Shown in pieces: positions 25,681 to 34,608 of a stretch of 64,000 nucleotides of DNA. The first letter of the stretch is position 1; every line of letters begins with the position of its first letter. The translations under genes and the position numbers were made by a program. Under the pieces are notes generated by a model, which was given only the letters and a program-made list of their open reading frames with translations, had not been told where the DNA came from and did not search any database. The stretch covers positions 2,542,001-2,606,000 of the forward strand of contig NZ_JACGWV010000001.1 of NCBI RefSeq assembly GCF_014137995.1, in the 5' to 3' direction. This DNA is from Promicromonospora sukumoe (GTDB lineage Bacteria; Actinomycetota; Actinomycetes; Actinomycetales; Cellulomonadaceae).

Positions 25681-26910
25681 TCAGACGAACCGGTGCCGGC
25701 CGGCCAGGGCGCCGAAGACCATCTGAACCACCAGAACCGCCAGGAGCATGGCCAGCGGGACGAGCCAGCTCCCCGTGACGTCGTGCAGCAGGCCGAACAG
25801 GAACGGCCCGAGCGCGGCGAAGAGGTACCCGAAGCCCTGCGCCATCCCGGACAGCCGCGCGGTGTCGGCGCCGGTGCGTGCCCGCAGCGCGATCACGGTC
25901 AGGGCCAGCGAGAACACACTCATGCCGAGTCCGACCAGGAGGCTCCACAGCAGCGGCGACCAGGCCGGGGCCAGCATCAGCCCGGCCGTCCCGGCGATGC
26001 CCACGACGCTGAGCGCGATGATCCACCCGCTCTGCCCACGACCGCGCGCGGCGAGCGGAGCGACGAACAGGCTGATCGGCACGGCGATCAGTGAGACCAG
26101 GCCCATCAGCAGGCCGGCCTCGGAGCGGGGCACGCCGGCGTCCATCAGGACCTGCGGGAACCACCCCATCGCGGCGTACGCGTAGAAGGCCTGCAGGCCG
26201 AAGAAGGCGGTGACGATCCAGGCCAGGCGGTTGCGCAGCAGCGAACGGCCGCCGTCGGCGGCCTCGGCCGCCCGGGTCGCCCGGCCGGCGCCGCGGGCCG
26301 CGACGATCCACAGCAGCAGCGCGACGACTGCCAGCACCGTCCAGGAGCCCAGGGCCGGGCGCCAGCCGCCGAACGCGTCGCCGAGCTGCGGCGTCACCGC
26401 CGACCCGAGGGCGCCGCCGCCCTGCAGGGCCGCGGTGTAGACGCCGGTCATCAGCCCGATGCGGGCCGGGAAGGAGTCCTTGATGACGACCGGGATCAGC
26501 ACGTTGACCAGGGCGATCCCGGCGGTGGCGACGAGCGTGCCGCCGAGCACCACGAACGGCCCGTCGAGCACGCGCAGCACGAGCCCGGCGGCGAGCGTGG
26601 TCAGCGCGACCGCGATGGCGGCGCCGATCCCGGCGCGGCGGGCCAGCAGCGGCGCGACGAGGCCCGCGCCGGCGAAGCACAGCGTCGGCAGCGTGGTGAG
26701 CACGCCCGCCCAGACCGCGGTGACGCCCAGGTCGAGGCGCATCTCCTCCAACATCGGGCCGACGCCGGTGATGGCCGGGCGCAGGTTGAGGGCGACGAGC
26801 ACCACGGCGACCGCGAGCAGCGCCCCGGCGGCGATGACGCCCGGCGTCCGGATCTCCACGGCGCCGTCCAGCTCGGTCTCCAGGCCAGGTGCAGTGTGTT
26901 CGGCGCGCAT
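25681..26910 (-). CDS. MFS transporter, CynX/NimT-like
   Basis: 409 residues with about 12 transmembrane helices. The start MRAEHTAPGLETELDGAVEI is cytoplasmic, then AVVLVALNLRPAITGVGPML, where LNLRPAITGVGP is characteristic of the CynX/NimT (cyanate/2-nitroimidazole) branch of the major facilitator superfamily. It is divergent from a FadR-type GntR regulator only 48 bases away, which probably controls it. Direction and substrate are uncertain. Confidence 0.88.
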   Translation of the reverse strand: MRAEHTAPGLETELDGAVEIRTPGVIAAGALLAVAVVLVALNLRPAITGVGPMLEEMRLDLGVTAVWAGVLTTLPTLCFAGAGLVAPLLARRAGIGAAIAVALTTLAAGLVLRVLDGPFVVLGGTLVATAGIALVNVLIPVVIKDSFPARIGLMTGVYTAALQGGGALGSAVTPQLGDAFGGWRPALGSWTVLAVVALLLWIVAARGAGRATRAAEAADGGRSLLRNRLAWIVTAFFGLQAFYAYAAMGWFPQVLMDAGVPRSEAGLLMGLVSLIAVPISLFVAPLAARGRGQSGWIIALSVVGIAGTAGLMLAPAWSPLLWSLLVGLGMSVFSLALTVIALRARTGADTARLSGMAQGFGYLFAALGPFLFGLLHDVTGSWLVPLAMLLAVLVVQMVFGALAGRHRFV

Positions 26911-26958
26911 GACCGCTACGATGGCATACGTAGGATGATTGGACGAAAGGATTCCGCT

Positions 26959-27642
26959 GTGCCGTTGGCCACCACCCACCGGGTCGGCCTCGTCGACCAG
27001 GTCATCGAGCAGCTCCGGACCGCCGTCCGGGAGGGCGAGTGGCCCATCGGTGAGCGCATCCCCACCGAGCCCGCGCTCTGCGAGCAGCTCGGCGTCGGCC
27101 GCAACACGATCCGCGAGGCGGTGCGCGCGCTCGCGCACACGGGCCTGCTGGAGGTCCGCCAGGGTGACGGCACCTACGTCCGCGCCACGAGCGAGGTCTC
27201 CGGCGCGATCCGCCGGCTCGCCGGTTCGGAGCTGCGCGAGGTGCTGCAGGTGCGGCGCACCCTCGAGGTCGAGGGGGCCCGGCTCGCCGCCACCGAGCGG
27301 ACCGAGGAGGAGGTCGCCGAGCTGCGCGCCCTGCTCGCCCGCCGCGCGACCGAGCTGGCCGAGGGTCGCTGGGAGGACTTCGCGCGGACGGACGCCGAGT
27401 TCCACGGAGCCGTCGTCCGCGCCGGGCACAACGGGCTGCTGACGGAGCTCTACCTGGGGCTGACGGAAGTCATCACCGCGAGCGTCGCCGCGACGTCCAC
27501 GATCACGCCCGGCGTCGAGCACGCGCCCGAGATCGGCCACGAGGACCTGGCCGACGCCATCGCCGAGCGAGATCCGGAACGGGCCGTCGCCGAGGCCTGC
27601 GGCTTCCTGGACGAGCTCCTGGCCCGCGTCGAGAGCTCCTGA
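26959..27642 (+). CDS. FadR-type GntR-family regulator
   Basis: 227 residues from a GTG at 26959 preceded by AAAGGA. The winged helix reads ERIPTEPALCEQLGVGRNTI then REAVRALAHTGLLEVRQGDG, followed by an all-helical FCD ligand domain (TDAEFHGAVVRAGHN). It is divergent from the MFS transporter gene. CATACGTAGG in the 48-base gap is a weak candidate operator. FCD regulators usually sense small carboxylates. Confidence 0.9.
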   Translation: MPLATTHRVGLVDQVIEQLRTAVREGEWPIGERIPTEPALCEQLGVGRNTIREAVRALAHTGLLEVRQGDGTYVRATSEVSGAIRRLAGSELREVLQVRRTLEVEGARLAATERTEEEVAELRALLARRATELAEGRWEDFARTDAEFHGAVVRAGHNGLLTELYLGLTEVITASVAATSTITPGVEHAPEIGHEDLADAIAERDPERAVAEACGFLDELLARVESS

Positions 27643-27690
27643 GCGCCCAGGCCGTGGGTGACGAGTTCGCCGCCCGTGCACGGCCGGCGA

Positions 27691-28293
27691 CTACGTGGCT
27701 CCTCCGGGCCGCTCCGCCGTGAGCACCCCTGCCACCAGGAGCGCGACCAGAAGCTCGGCGTCGTAGTCCGTGTCGCTGCCACCGCCGATACACAGATTGC
27801 CGATGCCGCGCATGAGCGTGTAGCCCGAGACAAGCCCCCGACGCTCCGGTTCGAGTGCGGCGTCGAGCAGCGCGTCACACACCGGGACGAGCCGGTCGAC
27901 GAAGTACTGGTGCAGGGTGTTCACGCCATCCGTGTCGGACCCGAGAGCGCTGGCGAGCCCGTGCTTGGTCACGAGGAACTCGACGAAGCCGGCCGCCCAG
28001 GCCTGGAGGGCGGCTCCGGGGTCGCCGGACTCGCGCAGGAGGGCAGGGCCCGCTTCGGCCAGCGCTTCCACCTGATGGTGGTAGACCGCGGCGACCAGCT
28101 CGGGACGCGTGGGGAAGTGCCGGTAGATCGTCCCCATGCCCACCCCGGCGCGTTCGGCGATCAGCCGCACGGGCGCGTCCACGCCGTCCGTCACGAACAC
28201 GGCCGCGGCGGCCTCGAGCAGGGTCTGCTGGTTGCGCGTGGCGTCGGCGCGCTTTGCGCGAGGTGTCGGGCCGGCCGAGCCGGGAGTAGCCAT
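27691..28293 (-). CDS. TetR-family transcriptional regulator
   Basis: 200 residues from ATG 28293. The HTH region is LLEAAAAVFVTDGVDAPVRL then ERAGVGMGTIYRHFPTRPEL. The C-terminal domain contains GNLCIGGGSDTDYDAELLVA. It is divergent from the alpha/beta hydrolase at 28414, with two related palindromes in the 120-base gap that are likely its operators. Confidence 0.9.
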   Translation of the reverse strand: MATPGSAGPTPRAKRADATRNQQTLLEAAAAVFVTDGVDAPVRLIAERAGVGMGTIYRHFPTRPELVAAVYHHQVEALAEAGPALLRESGDPGAALQAWAAGFVEFLVTKHGLASALGSDTDGVNTLHQYFVDRLVPVCDALLDAALEPERRGLVSGYTLMRGIGNLCIGGGSDTDYDAELLVALLVAGVLTAERPGGAT

Positions 28294-28324
28294 GGGGTGC
28301 CTTCGTCGGGTGCGGGTTGCAAAA

Positions 28325-28339
28325 CGGAACAGCGCTCCG
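28325..28339. promoter_or_regulatory. TetR-type operator copy 1
   Basis: CGGAACAGCGCTCCG is an imperfect inverted repeat sharing the CGCTCCG half-site with 28348-28362. Confidence 0.6.
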
Positions 28340-28347
28340 TATTGTTT

Positions 28348-28362
28348 CGGAGCGGCGCTCCG
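28348..28362. promoter_or_regulatory. TetR-type operator copy 2
   Basis: CGGAGCG-G-CGCTCCG is a perfect inverted repeat with 7-base arms. It lies 23 bases from copy 1, about two helical turns, between the divergent TetR and hydrolase genes. Confidence 0.7.
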
Positions 28363-28413
28363 CTTCCCATTGTGCCCAGCGGAGGCCTCAAGAGCAAAGG
28401 ACCTGTGATTCCC

Positions 28414-29403
28414 ATGAGTGGTACCCCCGCGACGACCGACACCGCGATCGTCCGTTCCCTGGACGACGTCGTCGGCGCCGGTGACCCCGTCGTCTCGGTC
28501 GCCCCGGTACGTCTCGACGCCCCGGGCCGGGCGCGTCCGCTCGACGTCCGCGTCTCCGCCCCCGTGACCGGGCAGGACCTGCCGGTGCTGTTGTTCTCGC
28601 ACGGCAACGGGTGGTCGCTCGACGGATACGCACCCCTCACGACCTTCTGGGCGTCTCGTGGGTTCGTCGTCGTCCAGCCGACGCACCTCGATTCCCGTCG
28701 TGACGGCATCGCGTTCGACCACCCCGGCTTCGGCCAGGTCTGGACCGAGCGACGCAGCGATCTCGTGCGGGCCATGGACCAGCTCGACGTGATCGGACGC
28801 GTCGTGCCGGGCCTTGCCGGGCGGGTCGACCGCAGCAGGATCGTCGCGGCCGGACACTCCTGGGGCGCCCAGACCGTGCAGATGCTGCTCGGCGCCCGCG
28901 TCCTCGACAGCACCGGCACGGTCGGCCAGGACTACGGGGACCGGCGTGTGCTGGCCGGCGTCCTGCTGGCCGCGACCGGGATCGGGGGCGACGAGCCGCA
29001 CCCGTTCGCCCAGGAGCACTTCCCGTTCATGAACCCGTCGTTCGCCGAGCTGACCACACCCACGCTCGTGGTGGCCGGTGACAACGACCAGTCGAAGATG
29101 TCCAGCCGCGGCCCGGACTGGTTCACGGATGCCTACACCCACGGCCCAGGCGCCACGGACCTGCTGACCCTGTTCGACGCCGAGCATTCCCTGGGCGGCA
29201 TCCCGAACTGGGAGGCCGCCGAGACCACCGACGAGAACCCGGAGCGGGTCGCGGCGTTGCAGCGCCTGACCACGGCCTACCTGCGCAGCGCGCTGGACCC
29301 GGCCGACACCGGGTGGGCGAAGGCCACCGCGGCGCTGGCGGAGACCGGTGGGAGTCTCGGCCGCATCGACAACAAGGAGCACGCCGACAGCACCCGGGTG
29401 TGA
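28414..29403 (+). CDS. Alpha/beta-fold hydrolase (chlorophyllase/PAF-acetylhydrolase-like)
   Basis: 329 residues from ATG 28414. The oxyanion segment LLFSHGNGWSLDGY (about residues 60-72) and nucleophile elbow AAGHSWGAQ (Ser149) mark an esterase/lipase fold. The Asp (VVAGDNDQS) and His (FDAEHSLGG) complete a triad. There is no signal peptide, so it is cytoplasmic. It is divergently controlled with a TetR gene. The substrate is not predictable. Confidence 0.85.
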   Translation: MSGTPATTDTAIVRSLDDVVGAGDPVVSVAPVRLDAPGRARPLDVRVSAPVTGQDLPVLLFSHGNGWSLDGYAPLTTFWASRGFVVVQPTHLDSRRDGIAFDHPGFGQVWTERRSDLVRAMDQLDVIGRVVPGLAGRVDRSRIVAAGHSWGAQTVQMLLGARVLDSTGTVGQDYGDRRVLAGVLLAATGIGGDEPHPFAQEHFPFMNPSFAELTTPTLVVAGDNDQSKMSSRGPDWFTDAYTHGPGATDLLTLFDAEHSLGGIPNWEAAETTDENPERVAALQRLTTAYLRSALDPADTGWAKATAALAETGGSLGRIDNKEHADSTRV

Positions 29404-29430
29404 TCGGCCCACCCCTCCTCGGGCGTCGGC

Positions 29431-30330
29431 TCAGACGTCGGCGGGCTGTCCGGCCGACGCCAGGAGGGCCAGCTTCTCGGCGTCGACCGAGCCGGCGTCC
29501 GCGTGGAAGACCACCAGCCCCAGGTCCTCCGCGCCCGCGATACTCATCCGCTCCCGGTTGAGGGTCAGCTCCCCCACCTTCGGATGGTTGATCCGGACCG
29601 GCGCACCGTACTGCCCCCGCACCTCGTGACGTTCCCAGAGCTCGCTGAACTGGCCGCTGGCCGCCGACAGCTCGTCGGTGAGCTGTCCCAGGCGAGGGTT
29701 GTCGACGCCGGTGCCCGCCGACTGGCGCAGGCCGAACACGAGGCACTCGGTGACCCGCTGCCACTCGGGGTACAGGGTGCGTGCGTCGGGGTCCAGGAAG
29801 AGGTCCCGCAGCTGGTTGCCGCCCTCCCGCAGGCCCGGGTCGAGGGCCCCGGCCACGGGGTTCGCCGCGACGATGTCGAAGTGCTCGTCCTCGATGAACG
29901 CGGGCTGGGCCAGCGAGTCCAGGAACTTGCGGGCTCCTTCCGGCGGGGTCGTGGTGCGCGGACGGCGTACATGCGGCAGCGCCGCGTCGGCCACCAGCGA
30001 GCGCAGGTACCTCACGTGGTCGGCGTCCAGCCGCAGCACGCGGGCCAGCGCGTCGAGCACGTGTACCGACGGGTTGCGGTCACGGCCCCGCTCCAGCCGC
30101 AGGTAGTAGTCGGCACTGATGCCGGCCAGCTGCGCGACCTCCTCGCGCCGCAGCCCGGGTGTCCGTCGTACGCCGACGTCGGGGATCCCCGCCTGCCGGG
30201 GCGTGACCAGCTCGCGCCGTGCCCGCAGGTAGGTACCCAGGGGGTTGTCCGACGGGCGCCGCGCTCGTAGCGAGGGCCCTGCCGGACCCCGGTCTGCAGG
30301 GGGCTCTGGGTAAACCGGTGCGCTGCTCAT
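29431..30330 (-). CDS. XRE-family regulator with MmyB-like ligand domain
   Basis: 299 residues from ATG 30330 (an alternative ATG lies at 30351). The N-terminal XRE HTH reads TPGLRREEVAQLAGISADYY followed by LRLERGRDRNPSVHVLDALA. The C-terminal part (RTLYPEWQRVTECLVFGLRQ, KVGELTLNRERMSIAG) is the MmyB-like transcription regulator ligand-binding domain, of PAS-like fold. In actinobacteria such genes are usually divergent from an oxidoreductase gene, here the SDR at 30407, 76 bases away, which it probably controls. Confidence 0.9.
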   Translation of the reverse strand: MSSAPVYPEPPADRGPAGPSLRARRPSDNPLGTYLRARRELVTPRQAGIPDVGVRRTPGLRREEVAQLAGISADYYLRLERGRDRNPSVHVLDALARVLRLDADHVRYLRSLVADAALPHVRRPRTTTPPEGARKFLDSLAQPAFIEDEHFDIVAANPVAGALDPGLREGGNQLRDLFLDPDARTLYPEWQRVTECLVFGLRQSAGTGVDNPRLGQLTDELSAASGQFSELWERHEVRGQYGAPVRINHPKVGELTLNRERMSIAGAEDLGLVVFHADAGSVDAEKLALLASAGQPADV

Positions 30331-30406
30331 AGCGTGCTGAACGGCCCGCACGGGCCGCGTATTTCACCGCCGCACCGAGCGGCCACCTCGCGAAGGAGAC
30401 CGACGC

Positions 30407-31093
30407 ATGACCATCACACTGATCACCGGCGCCAACAAGGGCATCGGCTTCGAGACCGCGCGCCAGCTCACGGAGCTGGGGCACACGGTGTATCTCGGGG
30501 CGCGCGACGTCGAGCGGGGTGGGCAGGCTGCCGCACGGATCGGCGCCCGGTTCGTGCAGCTCGACGTGACCGACGACGAGTCCGTGGCCAAGGCCCTCGC
30601 GACCGTCGATGCGGAAGAGGGCCGCCTCGACGTGCTGGTACACAACGCGGGGGTGCTCGGCGAGGGACCGGTGGACGGCCCCAAGGCCCTTCGGGTGTTC
30701 GACACCAATGCCGTGGGCATCGTGCGGGTCATGGAGGCTGCACTGCCCTTGCTTCGCCGGTCGGCGAGCCCGAACGTCGTCACCGTCTCCAGCAGCCTGG
30801 GGTCGTTCTGGGTGGTGACCAACCCCGACCGGCCCGAGTCCCAGGTGTCGTTGGCCCTGTATGCCGCTTCTAAGGCGGCGGCGACCATGCTCACCGTGCA
30901 GTACGCGAAGACGGAGCCGAACGTCCGGTTCAACGCGCTGAAGCCCGGCACGGCGGCCACCGACATGACGGCGGCGATGGGCATCGGGCGCCCGGTGGAA
31001 GAGAGTGCGCGCGTCGTGGTGCGGCTGGCGACCCTCGGCCCGGATGGACCCACGGGGACTCTCCAGGACGAGGACGGCATCCTGCCCTGGTAG
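30407..31093 (+). CDS. Short-chain dehydrogenase/reductase
   Basis: 228 residues. The NAD(P)-binding motif TGANKGIGFE is at the N terminus, NAG in LVHNAGVLGEG, a catalytic Ser in VTVSSSLGS and the YAASK catalytic pair (YxxxK). GAAG-type spacing (GGAGACC before the ATG, preceded by GAAGGAG) supports the start. SDRs of this size reduce or oxidise carbonyls and alcohols with NADPH. Regulated probably by the divergent MmyB-type gene. Confidence 0.9.
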   Translation: MTITLITGANKGIGFETARQLTELGHTVYLGARDVERGGQAAARIGARFVQLDVTDDESVAKALATVDAEEGRLDVLVHNAGVLGEGPVDGPKALRVFDTNAVGIVRVMEAALPLLRRSASPNVVTVSSSLGSFWVVTNPDRPESQVSLALYAASKAAATMLTVQYAKTEPNVRFNALKPGTAATDMTAAMGIGRPVEESARVVVRLATLGPDGPTGTLQDEDGILPW

Positions 31094-31289
31094 GTCGTGG
31101 GGAGAGGTCGTCCGGCTGACGCCTCAGGGTCATCGTGCTGCTGGAACGCTCGGCCAGATCGCCTGGGTGCCTGGACACCCCTGTCGCCCGATCCTGCAAA
31201 CGCGGTGCGGATTGTGAAAGACGGCTGCCGCGCCGCGCTCCTACGTTGAGTCGCGTACCACCCGACATACGCACGAGAGGAACACCCTG

Positions 31290-31793
31290 ATGAGCGAGCT
31301 GCTTGTCGAAGCCGGCGCGAACCGCAACGTGGTCTGCGCGGTCGGTGGCATCGTCGAGAACAACGTCGAGCGCGTGTTCGACTTCACCATCGCCGAGGAC
31401 GTCGTCACGAACTTCCTGAAGGGCGAGCCGGCGGTCACCGGCTACGACGTCCACCAGGGCCCGTGGGGTCAGACGGGGTCCTACCGCACCGTCTACTTCG
31501 GAGACCAGAGCGCCCGGGAACAGGTCAACTTCATCCAGCGGCCCTTCGTTTTCGACTACCAGCTGACCGACTTCTCCTGGGAGCTGGGCGACCTGTGCGA
31601 CCTGGCCGTCAACCAGTTCCTGTTCCGACCGGTCGGCCCCCGGACGCAGGTCAAGTTCTACTACCAGTTCCGCGCGCGCAACGCAGAGGCCGTTCAGCCT
31701 CTGCACGAGTTCGCGACGAGTACCTGGCTGGCCTGGATGACGTCGTACCTGGACGCGACGAAGAAGGCCCTGGACAAGGACCCGTGGTCCTGA
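31290..31793 (+). CDS. SRPBCC-like/uncharacterised small protein
   Basis: 167 residues starting MSELLVEAGANRNVVCAVGG. Alternating beta strands rich in aromatic residues (GSYRTVYFGD, NFIQRPFVFDYQLTDFSWEL, TQVKFYYQFRARN) and a final helix suggest a START/polyketide-cyclase-like (SRPBCC) fold that binds a hydrophobic ligand. An AGAGGAA site precedes the ATG. No catalytic motif stands out. The 196-base gap upstream holds no gene that I can support. Confidence 0.65.
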   Translation: MSELLVEAGANRNVVCAVGGIVENNVERVFDFTIAEDVVTNFLKGEPAVTGYDVHQGPWGQTGSYRTVYFGDQSAREQVNFIQRPFVFDYQLTDFSWELGDLCDLAVNQFLFRPVGPRTQVKFYYQFRARNAEAVQPLHEFATSTWLAWMTSYLDATKKALDKDPWS

Positions 31794-31844
31794 CCCCGGT
31801 AGAACACGGCTAGAACACGGCGCCAGCCGGTTCTGACCTCCGGC

Positions 31845-31906
31845 GGTACGGCGCGCGGCCAGCCGACGGCGCAGGTCAGCCCTTGAGCTGGCTGACGCGC
31901 CGTACC
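31845..31906. terminator. Long inverted repeat between 31793 and AraC gene
   Basis: GGTACGGCGCG and CGCGCCGTACC form a perfect 11-base stem around 40 bases that include CAGCC/GGCTG complementarity. It could end the upstream transcript or be a control element for the AraC gene 78 bases on. There is no U-tract. Confidence 0.4.
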
Positions 31907-31983
31907 CGACGGAGACGTACGCTCTCGAAGAGCGCCGTCGTCCAGACCTGCATCACGCTGATGCAGCCCTTGAAAGGGGGACC

Positions 31984-32853
31984 ATGCCGCAGTCACCCCT
32001 CACGGCATCCGATGACGCGGTGATCGACCGCCGGTCCGGTGAGTGGGCCGGAGTGAACGTCACGGTGAGAACCGAGATGATCCGTGTGCCGGTCGAGTGG
32101 TCGTCCGAGCTCGAGTTCGGCTCGGTCGTCGTCAATCTCGGTGGCACGACGTCCCGGATGGAAGGGGCACTGGGGCGAGGCACCCGCTACCTCGGTCCCC
32201 CGACCCTTGGTGAGATGTCGATCATTCCGCCGCAGGAGCGCTTCGGCGGCGTCTACTCGGGCGAGTACGTGCGTTACGCGACAGTCGTCGTCGGACCTGA
32301 CGCCTCGGCACGAACACCTCGGCTGCGGGCGGGCCTGGGCGTCACCGACCCGTTCATCTTCGGCGCCGTGCGCGAGCTCGCGAAGCTGACGGGCTCGGAC
32401 GATCCCACGAGCGTCCTCTTCGCCGAGTCCATCGCGTTCGCCCTGCGCCTTCACCTCGAACGAGCACACACCGCGGACGCCGCGGGCAGCCACGCCATCC
32501 GTTCTCCGGGGGCGGTGACGATCGCCCGGGTCCAGGAACACATCGCCGAGAACCTCCAGGACAAGCTGACCCTGGCCTCGTTGGCCGGGGTAGCCGGCAC
32601 GTCGGTGCAGCGGCTCGTCGCCGGGTTTCGGGATGAGCTGCGAACGACACCTGCCAGGTACGTGCTGGAGCGCAGGGTGCGGCGCGCGAGGTGGCTCCTT
32701 GCCCACACGACGATGCCTCTCGTCGACATCGCCTTCGAATGCGGCCTGTCCAGCCAGAGCCACCTGACGACGACGTTCCGGAAGCACACGGGAGCAACTC
32801 CCGGGGCTTACCGCTCCACCACCCGGAGCGATCTCGCGGCCCACATCCCCTGA
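31984..32853 (+). CDS. AraC-family transcriptional regulator
   Basis: 289 residues. The last ~100 carry both AraC HTHs: DKLTLASLAGVAGTSVQRLV then MPLVDIAFECGLSSQSHLTT and FRKHTGATPGAYR. The N-terminal ~180 residues form a sensor domain (possibly AraC-ligand/cupin type) with no assigned ligand. GAAAGGGGG lies just before the ATG. The downstream quinone-reductase gene at 32992 is a plausible target. Confidence 0.9.
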   Translation: MPQSPLTASDDAVIDRRSGEWAGVNVTVRTEMIRVPVEWSSELEFGSVVVNLGGTTSRMEGALGRGTRYLGPPTLGEMSIIPPQERFGGVYSGEYVRYATVVVGPDASARTPRLRAGLGVTDPFIFGAVRELAKLTGSDDPTSVLFAESIAFALRLHLERAHTADAAGSHAIRSPGAVTIARVQEHIAENLQDKLTLASLAGVAGTSVQRLVAGFRDELRTTPARYVLERRVRRARWLLAHTTMPLVDIAFECGLSSQSHLTTTFRKHTGATPGAYRSTTRSDLAAHIP

Positions 32854-32991
32854 TCAGTTCTTCCAGGTGGTGACGTGACGACGTGACCTGCCGCGCCGAG
32901 ACCCCGGTGCAGGGATGGCGCCAGGCCCAGGCGGTGTTGCCCGAGTGCCAGTCGGGGAAACACGTCCTCGCGCACGAAAGGGACTCGCATC

Positions 32992-33897
32992 ATGAGAGCA
33001 GCAGTCATCACCGTCTTCGGCGACCCGTCGGCCCTCAAGGAGGCCGACGTCGACACCCCGAGCCCCGGTCGCGGGCAGGTGCTCGTCCGGGTGCGCGCCG
33101 CCGGCGTCAACCCGATCGAGGCCAAGGTCCGGGCCGGTGCCTTCGGACTCCCCGCACCCGCCGTCATCGGGTTCGAGTTCGCCGGGGTCGTCGAGGCGCT
33201 CGGCGACGGCGTCGTCGGCGTGCAGCCGGGCGACCGCGTCGCGGGATGGCCTGACAGCCCCGCCCAAGGCTCCTACGCGGAGTACACCCTGAGCAGCAAC
33301 TACACCTCGATCCCCGACGGCGTCACGTTCGAGCAGGCCGCCGCGACCGTCATCGGCGCCGACAACGCAGCGCGAGGCCTCTCGGAGCTGCATCTCCGAG
33401 CCGGCGAGACCCTGCTGGTGACCGGCGCCAGCGGAGCGCTCGGCAGCGCGGCAGTCCAGTTCGCGAGGCTCGCGGGAGTCACCGTGATCGGTGTCGCGGG
33501 CCCGTCCAGCCTGCCGTTCGTCGAGAGCCTCGGCGCGACCGCGGTGGAGTACGGCGACGGCCTGGTCGAGCGGGTGCGTGCCGCCGCGCCCCAGGGCATC
33601 GACGCCGTCCTGGATACGGCCGGCCGAGGCCTCCTGCCTGCCGCGATCGAGCTGCGCGGCGGGAACGAGCGCGTGGTCACCCTGGCCGACGCCGACGCCG
33701 GCCGCCACGGCGTCCCCTTCAGCTACGGCAACGACAGCAACCGCAACAGCGGATACGTCCACGACGCGCTGGAGCGGATCGCCGCCGGCGAATGGGTCAC
33801 CCGGATCGGCCACACCCTGCCGCTCGCGCAGGCGTCGGAGGCACACCGCATCCTCGAGACCGGCCACACCTCCGGCAAGATCATCCTCACCCCATGA
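32992..33897 (+). CDS. NADPH:quinone oxidoreductase-type MDR protein
   Basis: 301 residues of the zinc-independent medium-chain dehydrogenase/reductase family. The start MRAAVITVFGDPSALKEADV, the segment AAGVNPIEAKVRAG and the nucleotide-binding LLVTGASGALGSAAVQFARL are typical. No zinc-binding cysteines are seen. GAAAGG precedes the ATG. It reduces quinones or enones with NADPH and may answer to the AraC regulator upstream. Confidence 0.9.
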   Translation: MRAAVITVFGDPSALKEADVDTPSPGRGQVLVRVRAAGVNPIEAKVRAGAFGLPAPAVIGFEFAGVVEALGDGVVGVQPGDRVAGWPDSPAQGSYAEYTLSSNYTSIPDGVTFEQAAATVIGADNAARGLSELHLRAGETLLVTGASGALGSAAVQFARLAGVTVIGVAGPSSLPFVESLGATAVEYGDGLVERVRAAAPQGIDAVLDTAGRGLLPAAIELRGGNERVVTLADADAGRHGVPFSYGNDSNRNSGYVHDALERIAAGEWVTRIGHTLPLAQASEAHRILETGHTSGKIILTP

Positions 33898-34005
33898 GCA
33901 CGGGCGCATCGCCGGGGTGAACTCGCGGGTGAGATAGCCCTGCCGGCCCCGCAGTTCGCGGCAACACGGCTCGGCACGGCCCGTCCCGACCATAGGCTCG
34001 CCGTC

Positions 34006-34599
34006 ATGAGTCGATCCCCCTGGCGCGGCGTGCTCCTCGCGTCGAGCACCGCCGTCCGCAACACCGGGCTGCGGGCGGTCCTCGCGCTCGCCGTGGCCGC
34101 GGGGACGACCGGATGCGTCGTCCTGCCGGCAGAACCTCCCACCGAGGACGGCGCCGCCGTCGGGCAGGCACCCGAACGCTTCACCATCGCGCCCGACGAC
34201 TACCACGTGCCCTACGCGGGCACCGCCGAGGACGGCCGCAAGTTCTTCCTCAGCGAGGAGCTGTTCGACGGCGACTCCGCCTACGTCGGGGTGTTCCTGT
34301 GGAACGCCGACGGCACGTTCGACGAGGTCCAGGTCGACGCCGTCCCCCGAGCCGAGGGACTTCCGCCCGGCCAGGCGGGGCCCTCCAGTGCGGAGGACCT
34401 CGTCGAGGCCCGACTGGCCGAGCTCGGCGAGTACGTCCTCGAGCCCATCGAGGTCGAACCGTTCACCCAGGACGTCGACGGCGTCACCTTCGGCTGGAAC
34501 CTCGACCAGTACGAGGACGGCACCTACTTCATCAATGTCATGCCGGGCGACTTCATCGCCTACTACGAGCCCTGGGACGGGCTCGGGTACGACACCTAG
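34006..34599 (+). CDS. Probable secreted lipoprotein of unknown function
   Basis: 197 residues. The N terminus is basic, followed by a hydrophobic stretch (AVLALAVAAGTTGCVV) with a Cys at about residue 37 in a loose lipobox. The mature part is acidic and contains FTIAPDDYHVPYAGTAEDGR and GVTFGWNLDQYEDGTYFIN. TAGGCT ends seven bases before the ATG and no Shine-Dalgarno is seen, so a leaderless mRNA is likely. No family recognised. Confidence 0.7.
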   Translation: MSRSPWRGVLLASSTAVRNTGLRAVLALAVAAGTTGCVVLPAEPPTEDGAAVGQAPERFTIAPDDYHVPYAGTAEDGRKFFLSEELFDGDSAYVGVFLWNADGTFDEVQVDAVPRAEGLPPGQAGPSSAEDLVEARLAELGEYVLEPIEVEPFTQDVDGVTFGWNLDQYEDGTYFINVMPGDFIAYYEPWDGLGYDT

Positions 34600-34608
34600 A
34601 CCGGCCCG

